64,000 nt of DNA. Origin: a virus. The stretch is taken from IMG/VR virus record IMGVR_UViG_3300029813_000617, positions 1 to 64,000 of that record. One strand, given 5' to 3'. The notes beneath the pieces are model-generated. The model was not told where the DNA came from. It ran no database searches and saw only the letters and a program-made list of their open reading frames with translations. Position 1 is the first letter of the stretch. Every line of letters begins with the position of its first letter. The position numbers were made by a program, and so were the translations under genes. Positions 32,987 to 41,469 of this stretch are shown here, in pieces.

Positions 32987-34073
32987 CAATCACCTTTTCG
33001 ATATCCTCATCTGATAGACCCAGGTGCAACGGAAGAGAAATCAACCTCTCAGAACAAAGTTGTGCCACGGGAGTCTCACTTATAAGACCACCATAGATAG
33101 AGTAGGAGTTGTTCGGTATATAATGGACTCCTGGCTCGATACCGTTCCCTTTCAGCTTTTTTATGAGGCCATTTCGGTTTCTTGCTTGGATCCAAAAAAG
33201 ATGCTGAGCACAGGTTCTAGTAGGATCTGATAGGGGCATCTTAATCACAATGTCTCTATGAATCAAACCCTCGCTGTACATCACTGCGATCTGCCTGCGT
33301 CGCTCGTTTCCTGCTTCCAGTACCTTGAGCTGGGCTAAGCCAATAGCAGCGATTACGTCATTCATATGATACTTGTAGCCTATCTCAGTAACATCATACT
33401 GCCACGCGTAGGCTCCAGTATCCTCCTCAGTACGTCTCCAAGTATCCTTGTCTATGCCTAGCCATCGTAGTCGCTTGGCCCTTTCTGCATATTTGCGACT
33501 CGAGGTAGTTAGCATTCCGCCATCAGCCGTAGGGAGATTTTTGACAGCGTGGAAGCTGAAACAGGTCAAGCCAGAACCCCCGATAAGGCGATTTATGTAG
33601 GTGCTCCCACAGGCATGAGCGGCGTCTTCGATAACAGTAATACCCAAGTGTCTGGCAGGCTCTTGCAACATAGCAAGGTCACAAGGCCAGCCCCCAAAGT
33701 GGACACACATAATAGCCTTAGTCTTCGGAGTGATTAGCTTCACTACAGACGCCGGATCAATGTTACACGTCCTAGCCCTAACATCAGCCCAGATAGGGGT
33801 TGCCCCACAGTATCGAATCGCATGATTAGTAGACACAAAAGTAAGTGGGGTCGTTATTACCTCATCACCAGGTCCCACTCCAACTAGCAAGAGAGCTAGG
33901 TGCAAAGCAGCTGTACCTGAGTTGAGAGCAACTGCATACTTCGCTCCTACGTATTCAGCAAATGCTTTCTCAAACCCGGCGGTCTTGGGTCCCAGGCCAA
34001 TCCAGCCCGACCTGAGAACTTCCTCGACCGCTTTAATAGCCTCTTCTGTAATGTATGGCTTAAACAACTGCAC
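32964..34073 (-). CDS. DegT/DnrJ/EryC1 sugar aminotransferase (second copy)
   Basis: 369 residues from GTG with GGGAGGAC upstream. PLP-fold signatures: ALNSGTAALHLAL phosphate-binding segment, VIEDAAHACGS with the PLP-ring aspartate, and SFHAVKNLPTADGGML with the internal-aldimine lysine. These enzymes transfer an amino group from glutamate to a keto-sugar nucleotide. The next gene is an N-acetyltransferase, suggesting a two-step amino-sugar pathway. No dehydratase is present, so the keto substrate would come from the host. Sequence differs clearly from the other DegT copy. Confidence 0.85.
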   Translation of the reverse strand: MQLFKPYITEEAIKAVEEVLRSGWIGLGPKTAGFEKAFAEYVGAKYAVALNSGTAALHLALLLVGVGPGDEVITTPLTFVSTNHAIRYCGATPIWADVRARTCNIDPASVVKLITPKTKAIMCVHFGGWPCDLAMLQEPARHLGITVIEDAAHACGSTYINRLIGGSGLTCFSFHAVKNLPTADGGMLTTSSRKYAERAKRLRWLGIDKDTWRRTEEDTGAYAWQYDVTEIGYKYHMNDVIAAIGLAQLKVLEAGNERRRQIAVMYSEGLIHRDIVIKMPLSDPTRTCAQHLFWIQARNRNGLIKKLKGNGIEPGVHYIPNNSYSIYGGLISETPVAQLCSERLISLPLHLGLSDEDIEKVIDVINTGW

Positions 34074-34076
34074 CTC

Positions 34077-34772
34077 TCAGTCCTCCCACGGAGTAAAGTC
34101 TTTGTTCCAATAGTTGTCACTGGATTTATGGATCTTATCTGCCAGAGTGATTGGGACATGCTCTATCTTGAAATGTTGTGCAATTCTGAACCAATAGTCC
34201 CAATCTGCCGTCGCGGAATAGGAAGCACCTGGGTGAGAATATCTCCCGTGCTTATTTCTGAAATATCCCACTTTATCAATGACCTCTCTGCGATGCATTA
34301 CTGCCAAGACTGCTATGAGATTTGTGCGTTTCATCATCTCCATATCAAAATCGCGAGATAGATCACGCCTGGCAATCTCTCCCTGCCCATATAGGTTTCT
34401 GTGCCAAACATAGTCACAAAAGGCTAGTCCGACGCCTGGATGTGCGTCTAAGTAAGCACTCATAATCTCTAAGAACTTGAGTTTGTAAGTGTCATCATGG
34501 TCAAGATAGCAAAAGTACTTCCCACGAGCAATCCTCATACCGTCATTCCTAACACACTCGCCCTGCCTTAGATATGGCCCCGCCTTTTTGATATAGATGA
34601 TTCTGGAATCATCAAACTGCTTGATTACTTGTTCAGTGTTGTCAGGAGAGACGTCATCAATGATAATAAGCTCGAAGTTGGGCATGGTTTGGAGTAACAC
34701 GCTTCTAATAGATCTCTCGATGAAGCGTGCTCCTTTGTAGGTAGGCATTATGACAGATACTAAGGGGTTCAT
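34077..34772 (-). CDS. GT2 family glycosyltransferase
   Basis: 231 residues from ATG 34772 (an 11-codon upstream extension would overlap the previous gene). GT-A fold: PLVSVIMPTYKGARFIERSI, IIIDDVSPDNTEQVI and a YLDHDD metal motif. It lies between the two DegT aminotransferases, so it may transfer one of their products onto a growing glycan. Confidence 0.85.
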   Translation of the reverse strand: MNPLVSVIMPTYKGARFIERSIRSVLLQTMPNFELIIIDDVSPDNTEQVIKQFDDSRIIYIKKAGPYLRQGECVRNDGMRIARGKYFCYLDHDDTYKLKFLEIMSAYLDAHPGVGLAFCDYVWHRNLYGQGEIARRDLSRDFDMEMMKRTNLIAVLAVMHRREVIDKVGYFRNKHGRYSHPGASYSATADWDYWFRIAQHFKIEHVPITLADKIHKSSDNYWNKDFTPWED

Positions 34773-34774
34773 TA

Positions 34775-35887
34775 TTACTCTCTTGCTATTCTGATGATTT
34801 GGCAAACCCTACTGATCTCTCTCTGACTCACAGAGGTGCCAGTAGGCAGACAGAGCACTTGCTGAGTTAGGAGATCAGTCTCTGGCAACAACAGGCCCTC
34901 GTAAAAAGGGGAAGAGTGATACGGCTCCATGCGATGGCAGCCTGGATAGAAGTAACGTCGAGCAAGTACATTCTCGGCATGCAGAACCTCAACTAGGTGA
35001 TCCCGACTGATACCAGAAATCGCCTCATTGATCTCTAAAACGATGTACTGATAATTACACTTCTCGGTTTCGTCATAGGCTAGGAGCTGAATTCCAGGTA
35101 TGCCCTCCAACTCCTCTCGATATCGCTTATAGTTGCGGTAGTTGACAGCAACAAACTCACTAAAACTCTCCAGTCCCGTCAGCCCCATTGCTGCCGATAT
35201 CTCACTCATCTTGCCATTAGTGCCAACGCTAACAACGTTATCATAGCCTGCAAAACCAAAGTTCTTCATCAAGCGAACCCTGGCAGCTAAGTCATCATCG
35301 TTGGTAGTTATCGCCCCACCCTCGAAAGTATTGAGAATTTTTGTCGCATGGAAACTAAACATCTCAGCATTGCCAAAACTACCAACCATTTGCCCTTTGT
35401 GCGAACATCCAAAGGCATGGGCAGCATCAAACAGGAGCTTTAGACCTTGTCGCTGTGCAAGCTTAGTTAACACTTCTATATTACAGGGCCGTCCCCATAC
35501 ATGAACGCCGATAATGCCAGTAGTACGTAATGTGATCAGTCGCCTCACTTGATCTGGATCTATGTTACAAGTGTAAGGATCAATATCGCAGAAGACAGGC
35601 GTAATTCCCAGCCACTGCAAAGCATGAGCTGTAGCAATAAAGGTAAATGAAGGCACAATGACTTCGCCAGACAGCCCCAATGCTCGGATAGCGACCTCCA
35701 GCGCAACAGTACCATTACAAGCAGCAACACAATGCTTGACTCCTAAAAGGTCAGCAACGCGCTGCTCGAATTCCTGCACATAGCGACCCCTGTTAGTCAA
35801 CCAGTGTCTATCCAGGAGATCGTTGATACGCTCTAGTAGACATTCACGACTGCCGATATTAGGACGACCGACGTGTAGTGGACTCAT
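34775..35887 (-). CDS. DegT/DnrJ/EryC1 sugar aminotransferase (first copy)
   Basis: 370 residues from ATG 35887 (a TTG three codons earlier is possible). Signatures: ACNGTVALEVAIRALGL, LLFDAAHAFGCS and SFHATKILNTFEGGAI with the PLP lysine. The C-terminal ARRYFYPGCHRMEPY resembles aminotransferases making 3- or 4-amino-6-deoxy sugars. Immediately upstream is a PglD/NeuD-type acetyltransferase; together they fit synthesis of an acetylated amino-deoxy sugar. Confidence 0.85.
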   Translation of the reverse strand: MSPLHVGRPNIGSRECLLERINDLLDRHWLTNRGRYVQEFEQRVADLLGVKHCVAACNGTVALEVAIRALGLSGEVIVPSFTFIATAHALQWLGITPVFCDIDPYTCNIDPDQVRRLITLRTTGIIGVHVWGRPCNIEVLTKLAQRQGLKLLFDAAHAFGCSHKGQMVGSFGNAEMFSFHATKILNTFEGGAITTNDDDLAARVRLMKNFGFAGYDNVVSVGTNGKMSEISAAMGLTGLESFSEFVAVNYRNYKRYREELEGIPGIQLLAYDETEKCNYQYIVLEINEAISGISRDHLVEVLHAENVLARRYFYPGCHRMEPYHSSPFYEGLLLPETDLLTQQVLCLPTGTSVSQREISRVCQIIRIARE

Positions 35888-35892
35888 AATAG

Positions 35893-36543
35893 TCAAACGG
35901 CATCAACCTTTCGTATAACCCTGGCAGGAACCCCATAGGCCACCATATTATCGGGGACATATCTTAGCACAACAGCGCCAGCCCCCACCAGGGAACCCCT
36001 ACCGATAGTTACATGCTCTATAACTATTGCTCCGATGCCAACCCACGCAGCTGAACATACCCTTACTCCGCCAGCCAGACAAACTCCTGGGCAAATGTGA
36101 ACTCCATCACCTATGATGCAGTGGTGACCAATACTAGTGCAAGAATTGATTATTGCGTTCTCTCCGATCGTTGCCCCAGGTTTTATCACTGCCCCAGCCC
36201 CAATCACAGTACCTGAGCCGACAGGCACGTCAGCTGCGATGACAGCACTGGGATGAATGGCGGTAGCCAATCTAAAGCCACTATCACGAACCAGTTTGGA
36301 CAACCTTAGTCGTGCTCTGCAGTTCCCGAACGCAAGAATACAGTACTCGACACCCATTTCCTTGAGATTGTCTAATTGTTCCTTTCCACCAAGAATAAAG
36401 GCTTCACAGAACTCTATACCACGACGCTCGGGATTCACATCGTCGAGAAATCCTACAATCTCGTACTCGCCCTGCAAGCGTACAATGTCGGCAACCACTA
36501 AAGCGTGTCCTGAAGCACCCCAGACCACCAACTTGCGTTTCAC
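35893..36543 (-). CDS. PglD/NeuD-type sugar O/N-acetyltransferase
   Basis: 216 residues from GTG with AAGGAGA nine bases upstream. An N-terminal Rossmann-like domain (KRKLVVWGASGHALVVADIV, GFLDD) precedes a left-handed beta helix of hexapeptide repeats (about 95-190: AADVPVGSGTVIGAGAVI, NSCTSIGHHCIIGDG). This is the architecture of PglD and NeuD, which acetylate bacillosamine precursors or sialic acid. Pairing with the following aminotransferase supports an acetamido-sugar product. Confidence 0.85.
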   Translation of the reverse strand: MKRKLVVWGASGHALVVADIVRLQGEYEIVGFLDDVNPERRGIEFCEAFILGGKEQLDNLKEMGVEYCILAFGNCRARLRLSKLVRDSGFRLATAIHPSAVIAADVPVGSGTVIGAGAVIKPGATIGENAIINSCTSIGHHCIIGDGVHICPGVCLAGGVRVCSAAWVGIGAIVIEHVTIGRGSLVGAGAVVLRYVPDNMVAYGVPARVIRKVDAV

Positions 36544-36549
36544 GAGGTA

Positions 36550-36678
36550 CTATCTCCTTTTCGATACGTCGCTATCAACCGAATACAGATGAACATCTTT
36601 GCACCAACGAAGCACTTTACAGATTTCGAGACCGACTTCTGTGCCTCCTGGAAACACCAAAACTCTGTAGGGTCTCAC
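36550..36678 (-). pseudogene. Truncated ATP-grasp (CarB-like) protein, N-terminus only
   Basis: A GTG at 36678 overlaps the upstream methyltransferase stop (GTGA) and has GGCAGGAGT as ribosome site. The 42 codons read RVLVFPGGTEVGLEICKVL, the typical first strand and turn of ATP-grasp carbamoyl-phosphate-synthase-like proteins of glycan clusters, then stop after VDSDVSKRR. The remaining 280 or so residues are gone, replaced by the PglD gene seven bases later. It is a deletion scar with intact translation signals. Confidence 0.55.
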
Positions 36679-37268
36679 ACTCCTGCCTCTGAAGGTAGGA
36701 TGCGCTGGCAAATAAGCATATTGGGAACCTCCTGAACTCTCTCCCATTCAGGATTATTAGTTAGCACCTGGTTTACGGCCTTTGCAACGCTTTTCCACTC
36801 AATGTCATGGAAGGCAACATGACCACCCACAACAACCCATTTTAGGAATCCGCAGTCACTAAGAACTGTTGCGGTGTCATGACCACCGTCTATGAAAAGT
36901 AAACCTACTGGCTCCCAATCTAACTTAACAGCATCCAGGGAGTTCATCTCGTGAACTTCAATCTTATGTCTCCAAGGCTTCACATTCCGCTCAAAAATGT
37001 CGCGAGTATCGGGTTTTTTTGAGGGTACAATTCCCCGCCCTGTTTTATCTCTGGGAACTCTACCACCCCTCGGAGCTTTCACAAGAAAGTAATCAATGCA
37101 GATCACTTTTCTCGCCACAGGAGCCATTGCAACGGTTGATTTGCCGAAATAGCTACCAACCTCCAGCACAACTTGATCCCGCGCAAGGCGCTCTAACACC
37201 TCAGCCTGTGCCAAGGATAACCAGCCGAAAACTTTAGCTATTCGCTGAGATAACGATATCTCCGCCAT
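36675..37268 (-). CDS. Class I SAM-dependent methyltransferase
   Basis: 197 residues from ATG 37268 with GGGGAGT upstream (a GTG three codons earlier overlaps the previous stop). Motif I is VVLEVGSYFGKSTVAMA, followed by VICIDYF; LLFIDGGHDTATVL is the Methyltransf_24 type acidic pair. Such enzymes methylate sugars in polysaccharide clusters. The gene ends overlapping the truncated ATP-grasp remnant. Confidence 0.75.
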   Translation of the reverse strand: MAEISLSQRIAKVFGWLSLAQAEVLERLARDQVVLEVGSYFGKSTVAMAPVARKVICIDYFLVKAPRGGRVPRDKTGRGIVPSKKPDTRDIFERNVKPWRHKIEVHEMNSLDAVKLDWEPVGLLFIDGGHDTATVLSDCGFLKWVVVGGHVAFHDIEWKSVAKAVNQVLTNNPEWERVQEVPNMLICQRILPSEAGV

Positions 37269-37273
37269 AGTAC

Positions 37274-38152
37274 TCACTCCCCAAAAATCTCTAGTTCCTT
37301 AATGACGTATTTGCACCACTTACCAAATGCTAGATCTTGATACCACACTACCTGAGCAAGTTCTCCCATTTGCAATAGCTTCTCCACCGAGGAGGAGAAA
37401 GAGTTCAAGATATCCTCAGCTTCCTCAGCCGAACTCGCATAGAAACTCATTTGATCCCAGTCCAGGAACGCTTTGAAAGGGCGAGTATCTATGTCACTGA
37501 TAAGTAAAGGCACTATCCCTAACTGCATTGCCTCATAGAACCTAAAGGAAGTTGGCCCATAGCCTCGCGGGCTGAGGGCGATATAGGACTGGAGCATCTG
37601 GTTGACAAAGAAACCAAGACTTTTGACGCTGCCGCGTATGTCAGTATCATCTCTCTTGCCTAGAAGGCACTGCATCTCGAATCGGATCGTTGGGTATGTC
37701 CCCAACCTCCCAACAAAAGAGGCTAGCCACTTTTTTCTCGGCTTAGGAGAAGGAGTCTTGTATGGATAAACCAACAAGGGCACATCGAAACTTTTTCCTC
37801 TGCGGGACGAGAAAAACTTGGTGATTCTACCAAGATCAACTAGAGGGCCTGCAGAGTCCTGGCAGATTGTAAAGGTCCTATCCTCATTGAGAGTTCGTTC
37901 TAACACTTGCTGCTGAAGGAATTCCAGTCCCGTCTTTCCATGACTGTGATTCCAGTGATACCAGGTCCAGTATATGGGAAGATAATGCCAATCAGCAACA
38001 CCAGGTCGATTCGTGACAAATCCTGGGTTCTGCTCGAGAAATCTAAGGAAATCTTGCTCAATGCCATAGCTTCCTTTGTTATGTGCAGGATAGGCAAATA
38101 CGGTAGATTGTGGTTGGAGCTCAGGAGGTACTGGCAGAACGAATATCTTCAC
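37274..38152 (-). CDS. Exostosin-family (GT47-like) glycosyltransferase
   Basis: 292 residues from a GTG. The exostosin signature is visible near the C-terminus: SPRGYGPTSFRFYEAMQLGIVPLLISD; the N-terminal part has ADWHYLPIYWTWYHW and FTICQDSAGPLVD, also seen in bacterial exostosin-like enzymes. This inverting transferase family adds uronic acid, xylose or arabinose-type residues in other systems; the donor here is unknown. Overlaps the next methyltransferase by a few bases. Confidence 0.75.
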   Translation of the reverse strand: MKIFVLPVPPELQPQSTVFAYPAHNKGSYGIEQDFLRFLEQNPGFVTNRPGVADWHYLPIYWTWYHWNHSHGKTGLEFLQQQVLERTLNEDRTFTICQDSAGPLVDLGRITKFFSSRRGKSFDVPLLVYPYKTPSPKPRKKWLASFVGRLGTYPTIRFEMQCLLGKRDDTDIRGSVKSLGFFVNQMLQSYIALSPRGYGPTSFRFYEAMQLGIVPLLISDIDTRPFKAFLDWDQMSFYASSAEEAEDILNSFSSSVEKLLQMGELAQVVWYQDLAFGKWCKYVIKELEIFGE

Positions 38153-38241
38153 TTCAACGACTCCATCCGCATCTTTTACACAGGGGTAAGAAGCGTTCTC
38201 CCCTGCTTAGTCTTTCGTATACCTCTTTGTATGGCTAAACA

Positions 38242-38928
38242 TCAATTCCCCTTAATCAGGTCAGCACACCAGAGGCAGAACAGAGAGCCTTTTAGTCTGG
38301 TCAGTACCTGTTCCGTACCAGGATTTGGATAAAAAAAAGCCTCTTCTACCACAGAGAATTCTGGTAGTGCAGCTAAGACTTGAGATTTGGTGAAAATCCT
38401 GTGAGCATTGAAGCAGAGCATGGATGTATGGCTTATAGGTACACTTATTATGAAGTGTCCTCCTGGCTCAACTACTCGGGAAACCTCTTTGAATGCTTTG
38501 ATGCTGCCATACGGGTCTAACTTGTCGCCATACCGACCTAACCCAACATGCTCTATTACGCACAAGCTACACAAGAGTTCCACGGAGCCATCGGCAACAG
38601 GAAGATTGGTGATTGAAGCTCGCCTGCAAGTCAAGTTAGGTAAAGAGACTGGAAGGGGCCTTATATCAAAACTAGTAGTTGGGAACAACCGAGAGATGAT
38701 CCCTACGAGAAGTGCAGTTGAACCCACGTCAACTACACTCTTTGGATGAATCTCAACGATTCTCTTAAAAGCCCACGTATCCTGACGGAAGCAAAATCCA
38801 TCCACATGAGTCACAGCGGTTTTCTGGCCGAGACACGGGTATCGAATTCCTCCCTTCTCTGCACCAGGAAGTTTCATGTAGGCTATGTACTCTCTGCGAT
38901 ACTCCTCCATCATCTCTTCCCGATTCAC
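38242..38928 (-). CDS. SAM methyltransferase, DUF268-like
   Basis: 228 residues from GTG overlapping the upstream stop. SAM site: KSVVDVGSTALLVGIIS; ASITNLPVADGSVELLCSLCVIEHVGLGRYGD is the phrase of a group of glycan-cluster methyltransferases; then EPGGHFIISVP. The gap of 89 bp to the next gene is short on signals. Probable sugar O-methylation. Confidence 0.7.
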   Translation of the reverse strand: MNREEMMEEYRREYIAYMKLPGAEKGGIRYPCLGQKTAVTHVDGFCFRQDTWAFKRIVEIHPKSVVDVGSTALLVGIISRLFPTTSFDIRPLPVSLPNLTCRRASITNLPVADGSVELLCSLCVIEHVGLGRYGDKLDPYGSIKAFKEVSRVVEPGGHFIISVPISHTSMLCFNAHRIFTKSQVLAALPEFSVVEEAFFYPNPGTEQVLTRLKGSLFCLWCADLIKGN

Positions 38929-39521
38929 TATTCTGTCTCCACTTGATACGAAAACACCAGAACTCCTCGATGTATCTTCTGGAAAGATCCCTTTCCCGTG
39001 TAATCCAAACAGACAAAACTCGAACTAATTCTGTATACAGCAAAGTCCACCTCAGCTCTTGTAGGCCAGTTATAGCCACACACCTCGGGATCTCTCTTTC
39101 CAAAATCATCTACATCGTCGATTGCGATAACAAGTGAAGAGCTAGGACAATATTGACGAATAGTTTCTAGCTCATCTAACAAAGGGCACGGAAAATCTGC
39201 ACCGCCAGTGCCACTGCCACTAAAGTGCCCATCTAGCCAGAAGAAGATTCGATCTTCGGAAGAACACAATGGAAAGGTCTGCTTACGAAAGATCTCGTAG
39301 CTTTTACCCAGGAAGACCTGCTGATTCGCCCCTGTTGGATACTGAGACACCGCTAACCTATAAAGCCCTAGTGCAACTTCAACAGTATAACAGCGCTCAA
39401 ATATACCTGACTCAAGAGCCCTTCGGAAAGAGTACCCCAGATGTGTCCCTGACTCGATGAATACATTGCACTGAGCATCCCTAGCAATCTTCAAGATTTG
39501 AGATGTGATAGTGGACATCAT
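38928..39521 (-). CDS. Methyltransferase-fold protein of glycan island
   Basis: 197 residues. NVFIESGTHLGYSFRRALESG takes the place of motif I, CYTVEVALGLYRLA of the acidic ribose contact and FFWLDGHFSGSGTGGADFPC of the catalytic loop, a pattern of small FkbM/TylF-like proteins found in LPS clusters. The second half (VIAIDDVDDF) has acidic residues that may bind metal. Likely a sugar methyltransferase, less certain than its neighbours. Confidence 0.6.
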   Translation of the reverse strand: MMSTITSQILKIARDAQCNVFIESGTHLGYSFRRALESGIFERCYTVEVALGLYRLAVSQYPTGANQQVFLGKSYEIFRKQTFPLCSSEDRIFFWLDGHFSGSGTGGADFPCPLLDELETIRQYCPSSSLVIAIDDVDDFGKRDPEVCGYNWPTRAEVDFAVYRISSSFVCLDYTGKGSFQKIHRGVLVFSYQVETE

Positions 39522-39525
39522 CTAC

Positions 39526-40164
39526 TTACTTAGGGTCTCGGCAGATCGCAACAACTGGCGATGCTTTTGTGTCAGTATCCAAGGAAGGACCGAGAGTGTG
39601 ATTAGAGAGCCTAACGTCACCGAAATATGAGAGAAGGACATCTCGAAACTCTCCAGCAGTCCATTCTCGAACATGCCGTATGTTTCCTGGGGGGCCCTCG
39701 CTCTGTGCTCCTCCTCTAGAGTTTCTGTTCGGCGACGAGATGTAAAGAGTTCCTGGGTCTTTGAGAATGCGGCGTAGCTGACTCAGCACCTTCTGATAAT
39801 CCTTGACATGCTCAATGATCTCAATGGCAGCGATGATATCAAAGCCAGCGTCGGGCAGAGAAGAATCCTTTATATCCCCACACAGAAAGCGAACGTTCTT
39901 CAAGGGGAAACACTTCCTAGCAAACTCATAGCCACGAGGGACTATTTCGACTCCAGTCACCGACCGAGCCTCTTGGGCCAGAATGGCTGTACCTAAACCT
40001 GAACCCGATCCGACATCACAAACTACCCTATCTACAGACTCACGTGCAACAGCCTCGTAGATTTCTCGCTGGGGGTAAGAGAATAACACCCTACTTTTCC
40101 CCCAACGATCGAACATAGTCTCTACAGGATTACATTCCATCTCGGGATTTTCTTTGTACATCAT
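39526..40164 (-). CDS. Class I SAM-dependent methyltransferase
   Basis: 212 residues from ATG 40164, preceded by GTGAGG (a GTG at 40173 overlaps the upstream stop). Motif I VVCDVGSGSGLGTAILA, motif II VTGVEIV, motif post-I GDIKDSSLPDAGFDIIAAIEIIEHV and ILKDPGTLYISSPN identify a Methyltransf_11/23-type enzyme. Glycan methylation is inferred from the context. Confidence 0.8.
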   Translation of the reverse strand: MMYKENPEMECNPVETMFDRWGKSRVLFSYPQREIYEAVARESVDRVVCDVGSGSGLGTAILAQEARSVTGVEIVPRGYEFARKCFPLKNVRFLCGDIKDSSLPDAGFDIIAAIEIIEHVKDYQKVLSQLRRILKDPGTLYISSPNRNSRGGAQSEGPPGNIRHVREWTAGEFRDVLLSYFGDVRLSNHTLGPSLDTDTKASPVVAICRDPK

Positions 40165-40169
40165 GGTCC

Positions 40170-40964
40170 TCACTTTACAGGAGTATTTGGGAGACTGACT
40201 ATCTCCCGCCAGTTCTTGTTGCGGTGTATCTCAAGACCACCAAACTGCATATTTACGAAACCTAGCTTTTTGGAGAGTTGCTGCTCACCCCAGTTATTTT
40301 CGTTCCTATAATACAGTTCTACCAGACCTAGGGCGATGTTGCTGCGAGCAAGCAGTTCTTCCAGGAACTTGGCACGATATACTGATAGCCAAAGAACAAC
40401 TGGCCAGCACCTGCTCTTCAACACTCCATCTTGGAAGCGTGTCCACCATAACGTATAGTCCTGTTGTCGAGTAGGTGTAAGGTGTACTCCTCTGAAAGAA
40501 ACCTGACCAGGGTCAACGCTTATATGGGTAAGGTTGCCTAGTTGGAAGTTGTGAGCTCTTCCGATTAGCGGATAGCCAACCAGGCGTATCTGCACTAACT
40601 CTTTGTCTCTTTCAAAAGCATCGCAACTATGCTTAAGGAGTTGCTCCAACTCAGAAACATACACATTGTCATCTAAGTGAATGAAACTAAGATCGGAGCC
40701 TTGTTCATGAGCCTTGCGTACAGCAGAGAGAAGAGCCGCAGTGCCACCAAGACGCTTCAGACGCTGAATGTAGGTAATGTTCGGCTTGTTATAAATCTCC
40801 TTGCCTACTCCATACCAAGTGGATCCAGGCTTTGGTAAATCGTCAACAACAATGTGAGGATAAGTCTCGCCAACAACCTTCCTTAGTGAGGCTAGGGAGT
40901 ACCGAGCAAACTGAGCACGCTGCTGACTGTGAATGTAGCTCGGCGTCACAATTGTAAGCTGCAC
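40170..40964 (-). CDS. Glycosyltransferase, GT2-like
   Basis: 264 residues from GTG 40964, chosen because AGGGGAG lies eight bases upstream and the longer ATG form would overlap the previous gene by 38 bp. VQLTIVTPSYIHSQQRAQFA starts a GT-A fold and DLSFIHLDDNVYVSE gives the DxD-like metal site. Family membership is looser than for the other GT2 genes of the island. Confidence 0.65.
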   Translation of the reverse strand: MQLTIVTPSYIHSQQRAQFARYSLASLRKVVGETYPHIVVDDLPKPGSTWYGVGKEIYNKPNITYIQRLKRLGGTAALLSAVRKAHEQGSDLSFIHLDDNVYVSELEQLLKHSCDAFERDKELVQIRLVGYPLIGRAHNFQLGNLTHISVDPGQVSFRGVHLTPTRQQDYTLWWTRFQDGVLKSRCWPVVLWLSVYRAKFLEELLARSNIALGLVELYYRNENNWGEQQLSKKLGFVNMQFGGLEIHRNKNWREIVSLPNTPVK

Positions 40965-40968
40965 CTTG

Positions 40969-41469
40969 CTATTCTCCCCTTGAGGCTTCGCACAAAAGAT
41001 CCCCATCTATAATGGATCCATTGCGCGAGGGAACTACTCTGCAGCTTATGATGCTGAATCCCGCCTGCTCTACAAAATGTCTTAGGCTCTCCACGTCAAA
41101 TAGGTTGTGGTTTAGATACCCAGGTCCTCTATTCTGCATACCCAGAATGCTGTGAAGTCCCGTGCTCGCTCGGAAAGCCAAGTCTCCTGCAAGCCAACGC
41201 CTCATATGTGTAGTGATGTTAGGGCATCGAATTTTCAACCGCCCTCCAATCTTCAATACTCTGAGCCACTCTCTAAGCGTCGCAGGAAAATCTGAGGCAG
41301 GTATATGCTCAACCAAGTGCGATGAGTAAACCTCGTCTACACTCTCGTCAGGATAATCCAGATGTCTTACATCCATTCTCTGATCAGCTTTAGAGTAATA
41401 CTTATCTATGTTCACGTAGCCCTTGAGAAGAGCTCCGCCACAACCCAGGTTCAGTTTTAGAGTACACAC
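40969..41469 (-). CDS. Class I SAM-dependent methyltransferase
   Basis: 166 residues from GTG. LKLNLGCGGALLKGYVNIDKY is a classic motif I; LDYPDESVDEVYSSHLVEHIP and WLRVLKIGGRLKIRCPN follow. These compact methyltransferases recur beside glycosyltransferases in polysaccharide loci. Overlaps the upstream stop (TAGTG). Confidence 0.8.
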   Translation of the reverse strand: MCTLKLNLGCGGALLKGYVNIDKYYSKADQRMDVRHLDYPDESVDEVYSSHLVEHIPASDFPATLREWLRVLKIGGRLKIRCPNITTHMRRWLAGDLAFRASTGLHSILGMQNRGPGYLNHNLFDVESLRHFVEQAGFSIISCRVVPSRNGSIIDGDLLCEASRGE

